Shown: positions 43,843 through 53,171, numbered from the stretch's first letter. The stretch is DNA of 64,000 bases from Runella salmonicolor (GCF_024158025.1 NZ_JAMZEL010000002.1:736520-800519), one strand, 5' to 3'. The notes: generated by a model not told the origin, from the letters alone. Translations and numbers: made by a program.

Positions 43843-44202
43843 CTACCCCCACACTTTGGCAATTACTCCGTTGATTTTGGCCTGCATTTTTTCGCGCAGC
43901 CGCTTGGCTCCGTTGACCACGGCCATATCCGCCTCCAACTCCGCCACAATCTGCGCCTGCTCTGCAAGCGAGGGAAGCGAGATTTAAACATTTTTCAAAA
44001 TTTCATTATTGATATTTATTTGCGCTGCTTTTGGTAGACAATATCATTCAAAAAAAATGATATTGTCTACCAAAAAATACGGGTTCTTTTCAAGGACTAT
44101 CGAAAATTCACCTCTTTGAATTTTACAAACTTCTCCAAGATTATAAGTCTCCCATTCCTCTTTTACTTCAAAGGCGGCGTTATATCGGAAAGCAAATACT
44201 GT
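43843..44202 (-). pseudogene. Remnant of a type I restriction specificity subunit (HsdS-like)
   Basis: Two broken pieces on the minus strand. The upstream piece (44202-44044) encodes a TRD-like start, EWETYNLGEVCKIQRGEFS, ending at TGA. The downstream piece (43983-43843) encodes ISLPSLAEQAQIVAELE and an AKRLREKMQAKINGVIAKVWG-type C-terminus, the conserved end of HsdS or fused HsdM/S proteins. Frames are shifted between them and no methylase or hsdR follows. A 20-bp perfect inverted repeat sits across the break. Confidence 0.65.
44029..44075. repeat. Perfect 20-bp inverted repeat inside the HsdS remnant
   Basis: TTTTGGTAGACAATATCATT (44029-44048) and AATGATATTGTCTACCAAAA (44056-44075) are exact inverses around a 7-nt spacer. 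It falls at the frame break of the HsdS-like remnant. Confidence 0.8.
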
Positions 44203-44267
44203 TCAAAATTTAAGTGCCTGCCCAGCACTCGCAAACCCTGCAACATAATTCTCAAAAACTACAAACC

Positions 44268-44298
44268 AAAAAAGGCACGACCTTGAGTCGCACCTTTT
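44268..44298 (-). terminator. Intrinsic terminator of the FabH-like gene
   Basis: On the minus strand a 12-bp stem AAAAGGTGCGAC / GTCGTGCCTTTT (two G-U pairs; 44298-44287 and 44281-44270) with a 5-nt loop is followed by a short T tract. It lies 25 bp after the stop of the ketoacyl-synthase gene. Confidence 0.65.
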
Positions 44299-44322
44299 CA
44301 GTATTTCATTGTTGTTTGATAC

Positions 44323-45267
44323 TTATTTCTCCAAGAGCATTGCCCCAAAAGAATACCCACCACCAAAAACGGTAATGACGATTCGTTCTCCTTTTTTAAA
44401 GCGTTCCCAATTTTCGGAAAGACCGATAGCGCAACCCGCGCAACCCGTGTTTCCTAAGTATTGAATATTAGAGATAAGTTTGTCTTCTGAAAGCCCCAAC
44501 GTATTCATGACGTTCATGCTGATACGTAAATTGGCTTGGTGCGGCAATACATAATCTACATCCTGCACCGTCAGTCCGCACCGCTCCAACACCTGCAAAC
44601 TTGCCTTAGGCATGTACGTACAGGCATTGATGAACACATCCCGCCCGAAAGGCATAATCACCCCTCGCTCGTTGGGACGAAGCACCACGGCTTCGGTGGC
44701 TTTTCCGCTGGTAGCCGCGCCGCCAGTGAGCAAGGCGCGTATTTCCAAATCTTCTTCGCTGCTACGCTCTTTGGTAATCAACAACGCCGCCGCACCATCA
44801 CCCCACAAGTGCCCCGAGACGGTGTCGGTTTCGTTGTAATAACCCGTGTTGTGTTCCGACGTAATGACCAGCGCTTTGGTGGCTTTGTTCATGGCAAAGT
44901 ACCCTTCCACTACTTCAATCGCATTGAGCAACGACGAGCAGGCCGACGAAATCGTGACGACGGGGATATCAGGAATTTCCAGAAAATGCTGGGCCGCGTG
45001 AGCCAACGTTACAATTGTATCGTATGAAGTATAAGTAGCGCCTACAATTAAATCTATTTCACTCGCAGGAATTTCAATTTTATCAAGTAATGCCTTCACC
45101 GCTTCTACTCCCATGGTGTGAGAGTTTTCGGCAGAGGCAGCTTTACGACGGAGTTGAATTCCGGTACGCTGTACAATCCATTCGTCCGAGAGGCCGTTCA
45201 GCTTGGTAAAATGTTCGTTGTCAACAACTTGCTCGGGCAGGTAGTGACCAACTTGGTGAAGAAACAT
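44323..45267 (-). CDS. 3-oxoacyl-ACP synthase III-family (FabH-like) ketoacyl synthase
   Basis: A 314-residue thiolase-fold condensing enzyme. The triad is intact: Cys110 in SSACSSLLNA, His243 in LPHQANLR and Asn273 in LGNTGCAG. FabH itself condenses acetyl-CoA with malonyl-ACP to start fatty-acid synthesis; many Bacteroidota paralogs instead make specialised beta-keto acyl chains. No fatty-acid gene cluster surrounds it, so paralog status is uncertain. It has its own terminator and stands alone at the boundary between the accessory patch and the glycan cluster. Confidence 0.9.
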   Translation of the reverse strand: MFLHQVGHYLPEQVVDNEHFTKLNGLSDEWIVQRTGIQLRRKAASAENSHTMGVEAVKALLDKIEIPASEIDLIVGATYTSYDTIVTLAHAAQHFLEIPDIPVVTISSACSSLLNAIEVVEGYFAMNKATKALVITSEHNTGYYNETDTVSGHLWGDGAAALLITKERSSEEDLEIRALLTGGAATSGKATEAVVLRPNERGVIMPFGRDVFINACTYMPKASLQVLERCGLTVQDVDYVLPHQANLRISMNVMNTLGLSEDKLISNIQYLGNTGCAGCAIGLSENWERFKKGERIVITVFGGGYSFGAMLLEK

Positions 45268-45509
45268 ACTGTGGTTGGTTTAAACCGAAACTTTTAAAGC
45301 CGAAAGTTAAACATTTCCTAGAAATCATATCACACTATATTGAAATCTTACAACAAAGTCATTATAATTTACCATTTCACTCAACACCTTTTTCCCAACT
45401 GCCCTCAAAAAATAGCCTTATTTTCTACCAATAAATAAAATCTATTAACAGAATGACGCTTCGTTCCGGAATGTACCGTATTTTTGCCCGATACTGAAAA
45501 CCGAGGTCA

Positions 45510-46481
45510 ATGCTTCCAACCAAGCTATTACTTGTTGTTCCCTGTTACAACGAAGAAGAAATTTTACTGAAAACCCACCGTACTCTTCAAGAATATTATA
45601 CGCATCTGGAAGCAGAACGGCTCATTGCGCCAGAAAGTAAGATATGTTTTGTAAACGACGGCAGTCGCGACCGCACGTGGCAACTCATCGAAACCATTTG
45701 CCAGAATGACCCAAAAAGTATCGGCATAAAGCTTTCCCGTAATTTTGGTCACCAAAGCGCTATTTTGGCTGGTTTGACACACTATACCAACGATTACGAT
45801 TGTTTTATTACCATCGACGCTGATTTGCAGGACGACATCGCCGCCATCGGCAAAATGCTCGAACAACACCGCGATGGGGCGATGGTGGTCTACGGCGTCC
45901 GCGATGACCGCAGCAATGACAGTTGGTTTAAACGCACCACTGCCGAGTCATTTTATACCATGATGCGCTGGATGGGCGTGCCCGTCGTGTTTAATCACGC
46001 CGATTTTCGGTTGATGGACCGCCGTATATTGGAAGAGTTTGCGCATTTCAAAGAAGTAAACCTGTTTTTGAGGGGCATTATTCCGCTGATTGGCTTTCGT
46101 TCGGAGAAAGTTTTTTACAAACGATTGGAACGAGAAGCGGGAGAGACCAAATATCCACTAAAAAAGATGTTACTTTTTGCCTGGAACGGGGTCACTTCTT
46201 TTAGTACGTTTCCTATGCGGCTGGTGCTTTATTTCGGTCTTTTCAACTTTTTTATCGCTATGGCAGTCAGTGTATACATCGGTATTTCGTACTTGTACGG
46301 AAGTACCGTGGCGGGCTGGACCTCAATAGTATTGCCCATGACCTTTTTTAGCGGTGCCAACATGATTGCCATTGGATTGATTGGTGAATACGTTGGCAAG
46401 ATTTATGAAGAAGTCAAAGGAAGGCCCCGGTACATTATTGAAAAGGTGGTGGAAGTGCCAGAAGTGAGTAGTGAGAAGTGA
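45510..46481 (+). CDS. Glycosyltransferase family 2, GtrB/DPM1-like
   Basis: A 323-residue membrane glycosyltransferase. The catalytic domain has CYNEEE, NDGSRDRT (about 49-56) and the DAD motif (103-105). Two hydrophobic helices near the C-terminus (about 230-255, 270-300) place it among GtrB-type enzymes that charge undecaprenyl phosphate with a sugar. It begins a cluster with two polytopic glycan enzymes, another GtrB-like gene and an MBOAT acyltransferase, so it probably supplies lipid-linked sugars for envelope glycan modification. Confidence 0.9.
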   Translation: MLPTKLLLVVPCYNEEEILLKTHRTLQEYYTHLEAERLIAPESKICFVNDGSRDRTWQLIETICQNDPKSIGIKLSRNFGHQSAILAGLTHYTNDYDCFITIDADLQDDIAAIGKMLEQHRDGAMVVYGVRDDRSNDSWFKRTTAESFYTMMRWMGVPVVFNHADFRLMDRRILEEFAHFKEVNLFLRGIIPLIGFRSEKVFYKRLEREAGETKYPLKKMLLFAWNGVTSFSTFPMRLVLYFGLFNFFIAMAVSVYIGISYLYGSTVAGWTSIVLPMTFFSGANMIAIGLIGEYVGKIYEEVKGRPRYIIEKVVEVPEVSSEK

Positions 46482-46555
46482 GAAGAACAAATTGCTTTGG
46501 AGGTTTTTTGTGGCCCTTTGGGTTTATTTACTAATGATATTATCAAATTTAACCA

Positions 46556-47974
46556 ATGCTGAAAACATTACAAAAGCCTTTATTTCAGAATCTTTTTAAC
46601 ATCGGATTACTGACTTTGGTGTTAATTCCGTTGTTGGCATTGGCTTGCTACAATCATCCCTCGCCCGTTGATGATTACTGTTATATTGACACCGTTTTCA
46701 AATACGGTTATTTTGAGGCCATGAATTTTTACTATACTGGCTGGACAGGGCGCTATTTTGGGATTCTGATGAATCACTCCAACCCGCTCATTCTCAAATG
46801 GCCGGGTGGATTCAAACTCCTCTCTTTCCTTTTAATTTTGGGACTAACGAGCAGCCTTTTCGCCTTAGCGAAAGAGGTATTTCCCAAGTGGAGCCGACTT
46901 GGGGCGTTTGGTTTGGTGGGTGGATTGTTGTTCTTATTTATTCTTAAAATTGCCAGCATTGCCGAAGCCTTTTATTGGATGGCCGCCTTCGTAACGTATA
47001 CCGTTCCCAATGCCCTTACCATTTATTGGCTCGTGGTAATGCTACGCTGGTATCAATTGCCAAAAGGTAACCTTAAAAATTTCACCTCCGTTTTAGCAGG
47101 CTTTTTGGTGTTTGCGGTTATCGGATGCAGCGAAACCAATCTGACCATCATGGTGCTATTGGTGGCCGGCTGGTGGGGCTATCAATTGGTTATCAACCGT
47201 ACTTGGGATTGGTTTGCGGTCTTTTTGGTGGCAGTAGCCGCTATTTCGTGCTATATTTTCTTTACCTCACCCGGCAACCTCCTCCGCATGAGCGGCAACC
47301 CAGAGGGTAGAAACATCCCCTTTTCTGCCCTGCAATCCATCAAATTATTGGCCCGACTGAGTATAGAGTGGATGACCCGAACACCTTTATTGGTATTTAC
47401 AATTTTATGGATTGCAGTACTGCCAAAAATATTTGTCAATCAGCAAACGATGCGCTATTTTTCGGTACCGCTATGGGTGGCGGTGTTGGCTTATTTTGGC
47501 ATTTTATTCGTCCAGATTTTCCCGTCTTACTATGGTATCGGTATTGAACCAGCCCCCCGCGTTATCAACTCTATTTATCTTTATTTTCTGATTGGCTGGT
47601 TTTATTGCCTTGCCGTGTTGGTTCGATATTTTTATCAACAGGATTTTGGGGGGGCAAAAAATTGGTATTTACCCCCTTCCATCAAATTGGTACTTGCCAT
47701 ACTTATTGTAGTAAGTGCGCTCTTTAGCCAAAACTTCCGCATGGTGTACGGTGATTGGCTACGCGGAAGGGCCGCCGCTTATGATTCAGAGTTGAAACAA
47801 CGCTACGAATACATCGAAAACACACCCGGCGACCGTGTGTATGTGGAGCCACTCAAAGCCCGGCCCCAGTCGTTGTTTTTGGACGATGCCAACCCCGACC
47901 CCAAACACTGGTGGGCTAAGTGCATGGGTGGCTATTTTGGTAAAAAAGAAGTTGTACTTAAAACAAATCCTTGA
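46556..47974 (+). CDS. DUF6056-type polytopic membrane protein
   Basis: A 472-residue protein with about ten hydrophobic helices. The SPVDDYCYIDTVFKYGYFEA segment and GRYFGILMNHSNPL recall the DUF6056 group, which looks like GT-C-type membrane glycosyltransferases; the DD near residues 37-38 could be catalytic. The soluble C-terminal segment (about 400-472) contains ARPQSLFLDDANPDPKHWWAK. Its stop overlaps the next start (ATGA, 47971-47974), so the two are translationally coupled. The function is inferred as glycan transfer from a lipid-sugar. Confidence 0.78.
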   Translation: MLKTLQKPLFQNLFNIGLLTLVLIPLLALACYNHPSPVDDYCYIDTVFKYGYFEAMNFYYTGWTGRYFGILMNHSNPLILKWPGGFKLLSFLLILGLTSSLFALAKEVFPKWSRLGAFGLVGGLLFLFILKIASIAEAFYWMAAFVTYTVPNALTIYWLVVMLRWYQLPKGNLKNFTSVLAGFLVFAVIGCSETNLTIMVLLVAGWWGYQLVINRTWDWFAVFLVAVAAISCYIFFTSPGNLLRMSGNPEGRNIPFSALQSIKLLARLSIEWMTRTPLLVFTILWIAVLPKIFVNQQTMRYFSVPLWVAVLAYFGILFVQIFPSYYGIGIEPAPRVINSIYLYFLIGWFYCLAVLVRYFYQQDFGGAKNWYLPPSIKLVLAILIVVSALFSQNFRMVYGDWLRGRAAAYDSELKQRYEYIENTPGDRVYVEPLKARPQSLFLDDANPDPKHWWAKCMGGYFGKKEVVLKTNP

Positions 47975-49602
47975 TGCGTCGGATTATTTTTTGGCTTATT
48001 GCTTCTTTCCCGATTGGTCTATTTCTTTTGATTATAGCCCGGTATTCACTCAATGTGCCATGGTTTGATGACTTTGACCCATTCCCAGATTTTTTACGCG
48101 AATGGCAACGAACCACTGATTTTGCTTCCTATATTAAATTACTTTTCAAGCCCAACAACGAGCACCGAATGGTATTCGGAAAACTGGCGGCTTTGGGGTA
48201 TTTTTGGTTGTTTGGAACGCTTAATTTTACGTTTTTGCATTGGGCAGGCACGTTTTTTACGCTCGGTACCTTCGCCATTTTTATCAGAGCCATTCGGCAA
48301 GACAATATTCCTTGGGCTTATTTATTGCCCTTCCCGTTCTTGTTATTTCAGTTGCAATACCACATGACTTCGCTGTGGGCCATTACGGGTCTACAACACC
48401 AGCCTGTTGTCTTTTTTGTTTGTTTAACGTCCTATCTCTTGGCTCAAAAACGCTTTGCGTGGGCCCTACTCACGGGACTTTGTGCCAATTTTGCGATGAG
48501 CAACGGCATCTTTGTCTGGCCAGCGGGATTTGTTATTTTGTTTTTACAGGGAAATTATCGGTGGTTGGGCAGTTGGCTATTGGCGGGAATTGTGGCGGTC
48601 TTTTTGTACTTCTACGGAATGCAAACCCTTAACAATGAGTCTAGTTTTGGGTATTTTCTCCAACATCCACACGAAACTTTCTTCGGCTTTTTTACATTTG
48701 TTGGCGGGCTTTTCGACTTCTTTCCCGACCGCAGCACGTTCGAGCGCTCCGTTCTGCCCACTATTTTTGGCATGGTTATGACCAGTTGGCTCGGTATCGT
48801 GGTGGTACGGTTGTGGCGGTTATATAAAAAACACGCTCTAGCCCCCAATACGCTACTGCTTTTTTTGATTGGAGTATCCACGTATTTGCTCGCCAATGCC
48901 ACCATCATTGCCTTTTTACGGCCCCGTTTCGGGTATTTTGTGATGCTGGTTAGCAATTACAAAATTTATCCTGCGCTGTTTATGATGGTCAGCTATGGGT
49001 TTTATTTGGGACTTTTCCCGCTCAAAAGAAAATGGCTAAATGCCGCGCTTGGGTTCAGTATTTTGGTCTGGGGACTGAGTTTTTTACATTATTGGCCTAC
49101 CGTCAGCGAGCGCCGCAAGACTTTGCTTGCTTTTGCCTATAATCAACAACACAATGGATTTGGACTGGGCCTTACCCCCAATTCATCCGCTGCCCTTTAC
49201 GTCGACACGTTGATGAAGTACCACGTCAACAATATGACGTACCACTATCCAACCGATTTGGCTCCCGCTTTAAAGGCAATCCAAGCCGATACAAGCCTGA
49301 AAATCAAGCCTGTCATTACAAAGCAAGAGGAGGGATTGTCTATATTTACCGACGATTTTTCTTACGATTCGGGTTTTGACGTTGCTTTGTACGCCTTTTT
49401 GCGTTCCGACAGCCGCAACTATTTATTTAAATTAGAACCCAATCTTTACAAAGGGAGAAATTGGTTTCGTCGGTACGATGGAGGTAGTTTGGTATTGATT
49501 CCCAATGAGGCCATTGCGGCAGGCAAATATTCGTTAGGTTTTGTTTATGTAAAGCAAGGCCAAGCCAAAGCCATGATTTATCAGCCCATTGAATGGCCCT
49601 AA
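47971..49602 (+). CDS. Polytopic membrane protein, GT-C-like, of the glycan cluster
   Basis: A 543-residue protein with about eleven hydrophobic helices and a hydrophilic C-terminal domain (about 400-543). Near the N-terminus, PWFDDFDPFPDFLREW followed by FKPNNEHRMVFGK has the same D/D-then-H layout as its upstream partner, so the two may be distant paralogs or GT-C enzymes. No exact family is recognised. It overlaps the upstream gene by 4 bp and is followed 49 bp on by a GtrB-like gene. Confidence 0.72.
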   Translation: MMRRIIFWLIASFPIGLFLLIIARYSLNVPWFDDFDPFPDFLREWQRTTDFASYIKLLFKPNNEHRMVFGKLAALGYFWLFGTLNFTFLHWAGTFFTLGTFAIFIRAIRQDNIPWAYLLPFPFLLFQLQYHMTSLWAITGLQHQPVVFFVCLTSYLLAQKRFAWALLTGLCANFAMSNGIFVWPAGFVILFLQGNYRWLGSWLLAGIVAVFLYFYGMQTLNNESSFGYFLQHPHETFFGFFTFVGGLFDFFPDRSTFERSVLPTIFGMVMTSWLGIVVVRLWRLYKKHALAPNTLLLFLIGVSTYLLANATIIAFLRPRFGYFVMLVSNYKIYPALFMMVSYGFYLGLFPLKRKWLNAALGFSILVWGLSFLHYWPTVSERRKTLLAFAYNQQHNGFGLGLTPNSSAALYVDTLMKYHVNNMTYHYPTDLAPALKAIQADTSLKIKPVITKQEEGLSIFTDDFSYDSGFDVALYAFLRSDSRNYLFKLEPNLYKGRNWFRRYDGGSLVLIPNEAIAAGKYSLGFVYVKQGQAKAMIYQPIEWP

Positions 49603-49651
49603 ACAATCGCTTTGATTACTGTTGAACACACATTGTTAAAAACATTTCGTT

Positions 49652-50632
49652 TTGGAAAAACCTCAAATTTCAATAATTGCCCCGTTATACAACGAAACCG
49701 AATCCTTTCCACATTTGGTAACTCGCCTCAGCAAATTGATGGACAGTCTTTCGCTTTCTATCGAGGTTGTATTGGTGGATGACGGCAGCCGCGACAACAC
49801 CGCGACGCTCATGCGCCAACTTGCGCTGCTTGATAGACGCTACCACTGCGTTTTTTTGTCGCGCAATCACGGGCACCAACTGGCCCTTACGGCGGGATTG
49901 GCCGCCGCGAGAGGGACCGAAGCGGTGTTTGTCATTGATGGCGACCTTCAAGACCCACCCGAATTACTACCCGATTTTTACAAACTGTACCAAGAAGGCT
50001 ACGATGTGGTGTATGCCGTTCGGCGCAAACGGAAAGAGAATTTCGTAAAACGCACGGGATATTATTTGTTTTATCGCCTGTTGAAATCCATTTCATACGT
50101 AGAAATTCCGCTCGACAGCGGGGATTTTTCGCTCATTAGCCGGCGCGTGGTGGACGTGATGAATCAAATGCCCGAAGAGAGCCGTTTTTTACGGGGAATG
50201 CGCACTTGGGTAGGGTTCAAACAAACGGGATTTGAGTACGAGCGCAGCGAGCGAATCGCGGGCGAATCAAAATATTCGTTTAAGCAACTTTTCAACTTGG
50301 CCTACAACGGCATTTTTAATTTCAGCGAATTCCCCATCAAATTCATGACGCGAGCGGGCGGCACGGCCATTGGAATTGCCTTGGTATATTTCATCATTGT
50401 TATCGTCAAAAAATTGCTTTTTGGGGGAGTTATTCAGGGTTTTACGGCATTGTTGTTCGTCATTATTCTGTTCAGCGGCGTTCAACTCATTTCATTGGGT
50501 ATCATCGGCGAGTATGTGTTGCGCATTTTTTTCCAATCCAAAGGCCGCCCGCTGTATATCATCAAAGAAAAGATTGTGGAAGGAAAAGTGGAACAACCGC
50601 AAAACCAAACAACCGCAAAACCGCAAAACTGA
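49652..50632 (+). CDS. Glycosyltransferase family 2, GtrB-like, second copy
   Basis: A 326-residue enzyme with the same layout as 45510-46481: PLYNE, DDGSRDNT, DGD at 96-98, and two C-terminal transmembrane helices. No ATG is available, so the TTG at 49652 is taken as start; it lies directly before the conserved EKPQISIIAPLYNE. Presumably it loads a second sugar onto a polyprenyl carrier. It ends in a low-complexity PQNQTTAKPQN tail, and the downstream gap contains the second copy of a dispersed AT-rich repeat. Confidence 0.88.
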   Translation: MEKPQISIIAPLYNETESFPHLVTRLSKLMDSLSLSIEVVLVDDGSRDNTATLMRQLALLDRRYHCVFLSRNHGHQLALTAGLAAARGTEAVFVIDGDLQDPPELLPDFYKLYQEGYDVVYAVRRKRKENFVKRTGYYLFYRLLKSISYVEIPLDSGDFSLISRRVVDVMNQMPEESRFLRGMRTWVGFKQTGFEYERSERIAGESKYSFKQLFNLAYNGIFNFSEFPIKFMTRAGGTAIGIALVYFIIVIVKKLLFGGVIQGFTALLFVIILFSGVQLISLGIIGEYVLRIFFQSKGRPLYIIKEKIVEGKVEQPQNQTTAKPQN

Positions 50633-50692
50633 AAAAGGGGTGTTTGTGCCAATTTTACATTTAAGAAGGTGTATAATTATCCTTTTACTTTC

Positions 50693-50717
50693 TTCGGTTT
50701 AATATTTTACATTTTTC
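50693..50717 (-). repeat. Dispersed AT-rich repeat, copy 2
   Basis: Exact reverse complement of 12381-12405 (25 bp), in the 99-bp gap before the MBOAT gene. Flanks also contain CCGAAAAATG-like pieces, suggesting a longer decayed element here. Confidence 0.6.
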
Positions 50718-50731
50718 GGTTTTAAAAAGTC

Positions 50732-52183
50732 ATGCTGTTTAATTCTGTCCAGTTTCTGCTATTTTTCATTGTTATTACCCTTGCTTATTTCAGTCTGCGC
50801 TGGAATCTGCGATGGTTTTTGCTGTTGTTGGCGAGTTGTTATTTTTATCTGGTGTTCAAACCGATTTATATCCTTATTCTGTTTGCCACCATTGTCATCG
50901 ACTACTTTGCGGGGATTTGGATTGCCTCGGCGGCGGGCCCACGCCGAAAATGGCTTTTGGTACTGAGTATTGTGACCAACGTGGGGATTCTAGCCGTTTT
51001 TAAATACTTTGATTTTTTTGCCGAAACTTTCAATTCTTTCAGTTGGAAAATGGGAATTGCGTGGAGTATGCCCATTTTAAAACACCTAAATCCCGATTTA
51101 ATTCTGCCCATTGGTTTGTCGTTTCATACGTTTCAGGCCATGAGTTATACGATTGAAGTATATCGCGGCAATCAAAAAGCGGAAAAACACTTCGGAATCT
51201 ATGCTCTGTATGTCATGTTTTATCCTCAATTGGTGGCAGGGCCGATTGAGCGACCGCAAAATGTGCTGCATCAATTCCACGAAAACCATCCCTACGATTG
51301 GGAAAATGTAAAAGCGGGACTGACCCGAATGGCGTTTGGTTTCTTTAAAAAAGTCGTCATTGCCGACCGACTCGCCCTGATGCAAGGCCCCGTTTACCTC
51401 GACCCTGCCCATCACAACGGACTGACGCTTTTGGTAGCAACGTTTTTCTATACGTTCCGAATTTATTGCGACTTCTCGGGATATTCCGACATCGCTTTGG
51501 GGGCTTCGCAAGTGATGGGGTTTAAGCTCATGGAAAATTTCAAAACGCCTTACATCTCCAAATCCATCTCAGAGTTTTGGGGACGCTGGCACATTTCCCT
51601 TTCTACTTGGTTTCGGGATTATCTCTACATTCCGTTGGGCGGGAATCGGGTCAGCGAAGGACGCGCTTATTTCAACCGATTCACGGTTTTTCTCGTCAGC
51701 GGGCTATGGCACGGAGCTAGTTGGAACTTCATCATTTGGGGGGGATTGCACGGATTTTATCTCGTGTTTGCCTCCCTTAGGGACAAATACCTGAAACGTT
51801 GGAACGTCACATTGCCCACTGGTGCTTGGTATGGTTATCTACAAACGCTCATCACCTTTGTCTTGGTGATGCTTACGTGGGTATTTTTTGCGGTAGGCGA
51901 CAACCCCAAAATGACCATTGGTGAAGAAGTAAGGAGTTCTTTCTTGATTCTGAAGAAGATTGCCACGCTGTCGATTCACTCCCCTATCCAATCGGCACTC
52001 AACTCCGTCGAAATGATTTTTTGTGTTGTACTGATTGGTATTTTACTGATTAAAGAGCACTTTGTATTGCATATTCCAACCCGCCGAGATGTCACATTTT
52101 GGAGTGTATTCATCACGTTGTCCATCCTGTGTTATTTCTTCGGCGTTTTTGAATCCAATCAGTTTATCTATTTTCAGTTTTAA
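50732..52183 (+). CDS. MBOAT family O-acyltransferase (AlgI/DltB-like)
   Basis: A 483-residue polytopic membrane O-acyltransferase. The MBOAT catalytic His is in LWHGASWNF (His327), with YCDFSGYSDIALGASQ and the FWGRWHISLSTWFRDYLYIPLGGN block of the AlgI type upstream. AlgI/DltB-type proteins acylate exopolysaccharide or wall polymers, usually with a SGNH/AlgJ-like partner; none is adjacent here. Placement after the GtrB-like genes suggests O-acylation of the same envelope glycan. Confidence 0.93.
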   Translation: MLFNSVQFLLFFIVITLAYFSLRWNLRWFLLLLASCYFYLVFKPIYILILFATIVIDYFAGIWIASAAGPRRKWLLVLSIVTNVGILAVFKYFDFFAETFNSFSWKMGIAWSMPILKHLNPDLILPIGLSFHTFQAMSYTIEVYRGNQKAEKHFGIYALYVMFYPQLVAGPIERPQNVLHQFHENHPYDWENVKAGLTRMAFGFFKKVVIADRLALMQGPVYLDPAHHNGLTLLVATFFYTFRIYCDFSGYSDIALGASQVMGFKLMENFKTPYISKSISEFWGRWHISLSTWFRDYLYIPLGGNRVSEGRAYFNRFTVFLVSGLWHGASWNFIIWGGLHGFYLVFASLRDKYLKRWNVTLPTGAWYGYLQTLITFVLVMLTWVFFAVGDNPKMTIGEEVRSSFLILKKIATLSIHSPIQSALNSVEMIFCVVLIGILLIKEHFVLHIPTRRDVTFWSVFITLSILCYFFGVFESNQFIYFQF

Positions 52184-52210
52184 TGATTGAAGCACTATCA
52201 TTTATGACGT

Positions 52211-52252
52211 GCAAAGACGCTAAGGGTATTCTCTGCTCCTTAGCGTCTTTGC
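52211..52252. terminator. Strong hairpin between convergent genes
   Basis: Perfect 15-bp stem GCAAAGACGCTAAGG / CCTTAGCGTCTTTGC (52211-52225, 52238-52252), 12-nt loop, then GTGATTAAAAAAA. It lies between the convergent MBOAT and reductase genes. The CTTTGCG wording is like dispersed repeats seen in this phylum. Confidence 0.6.
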
Positions 52253-52274
52253 GTGATTAAAAAAAACAGGCAGA

Positions 52275-53171
52275 TTACAGTTGTGTGGCTAGTATCGCAA
52301 TGCCTTCCGAAAAACTGCGCGGCTCATATCCCAAAACGCTGCGCGCTTTATCTAGCACAAAACCCGTACGGGCGGGGCGTTTGGCAGGTTGCGAAAAGGT
52401 AGAAGAATCGGCTTGAGCAATCAATGATTTGTCTAAGCCAAAATAATCGGCCGTTAGGATAGCCATTTCGTAGGGAGTGAGAAAATCTTTTCCCGAAATG
52501 TTGAAAATGCCTTTTGCTTCTTGGTCGGCAATCAAAAAACAACCCATGGCCAAATCTTCCGCCAACGTTGGCGTGCGCCATTGGTCAGTGACTACTTTGA
52601 TATTTTTCTTCTCTTCCAATGATTTTTTTACCCACAAAATAATGTTGGAACGCGACATGTCGTAGGCAATTCCGTATACCAAAACGGTTCTGGCAATGGC
52701 CCAACGAATACCCGAATGTTGCACAATCTTTTCGGCAGCATACTTACTCCAACCATAAAAACTCAGCGGATTGGCCTCCCCTTCTTCTGTGTAGGGGCCC
52801 GCAGCACCGTCAAAAATAAAGTCGGTAGAAACGTGGCAGAGAAAAATGTCGTGGGTACGGCACGCATCCACAATGTACTGAACCGCATGTACGTTTTGCG
52901 CCCAACAATTGTCTTTTTCCGATTCGCACTGATCCACGTTGGTCATGGCCGCTCCGTGAATTACGACATCAGGCTTGGTCTTTCCGATGATGTCTTCCAC
53001 TTCGTCCCGCTTGGTAATATCCATGGAATAATACTCATACCCTTCCGTAAATGGCAAACGGTTGGCGCCCCGAGCGGTGGCAATACATTGAATGTGAGGC
53101 TGTTTTAAAAGAAGTTCGACCAGTTTCTGGCCCAGCAGTCCGTTAGAACCTGTAATAAGAATTTTTTTCAT
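52275..53171 (-). CDS. RmlD-like dTDP-4-dehydrorhamnose reductase family protein
   Basis: A 298-residue extended SDR. It has GSNGLLGQ (residues 8-15), a D-T-x-x-AA-type AAMTNVDQCE segment, the YxxxK active site in FYGWSKYAAEK, and the RmlD-like C-terminal substrate domain. RmlD makes dTDP-L-rhamnose, a precursor for envelope glycans. Only this gene of the pathway is here, so a related NDP-sugar reductase is equally possible. ATG 53171 is used; the extension to 53210 is unlike the family. It converges on the MBOAT gene. Confidence 0.85.
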   Translation of the reverse strand: MKKILITGSNGLLGQKLVELLLKQPHIQCIATARGANRLPFTEGYEYYSMDITKRDEVEDIIGKTKPDVVIHGAAMTNVDQCESEKDNCWAQNVHAVQYIVDACRTHDIFLCHVSTDFIFDGAAGPYTEEGEANPLSFYGWSKYAAEKIVQHSGIRWAIARTVLVYGIAYDMSRSNIILWVKKSLEEKKNIKVVTDQWRTPTLAEDLAMGCFLIADQEAKGIFNISGKDFLTPYEMAILTADYFGLDKSLIAQADSSTFSQPAKRPARTGFVLDKARSVLGYEPRSFSEGIAILATQL

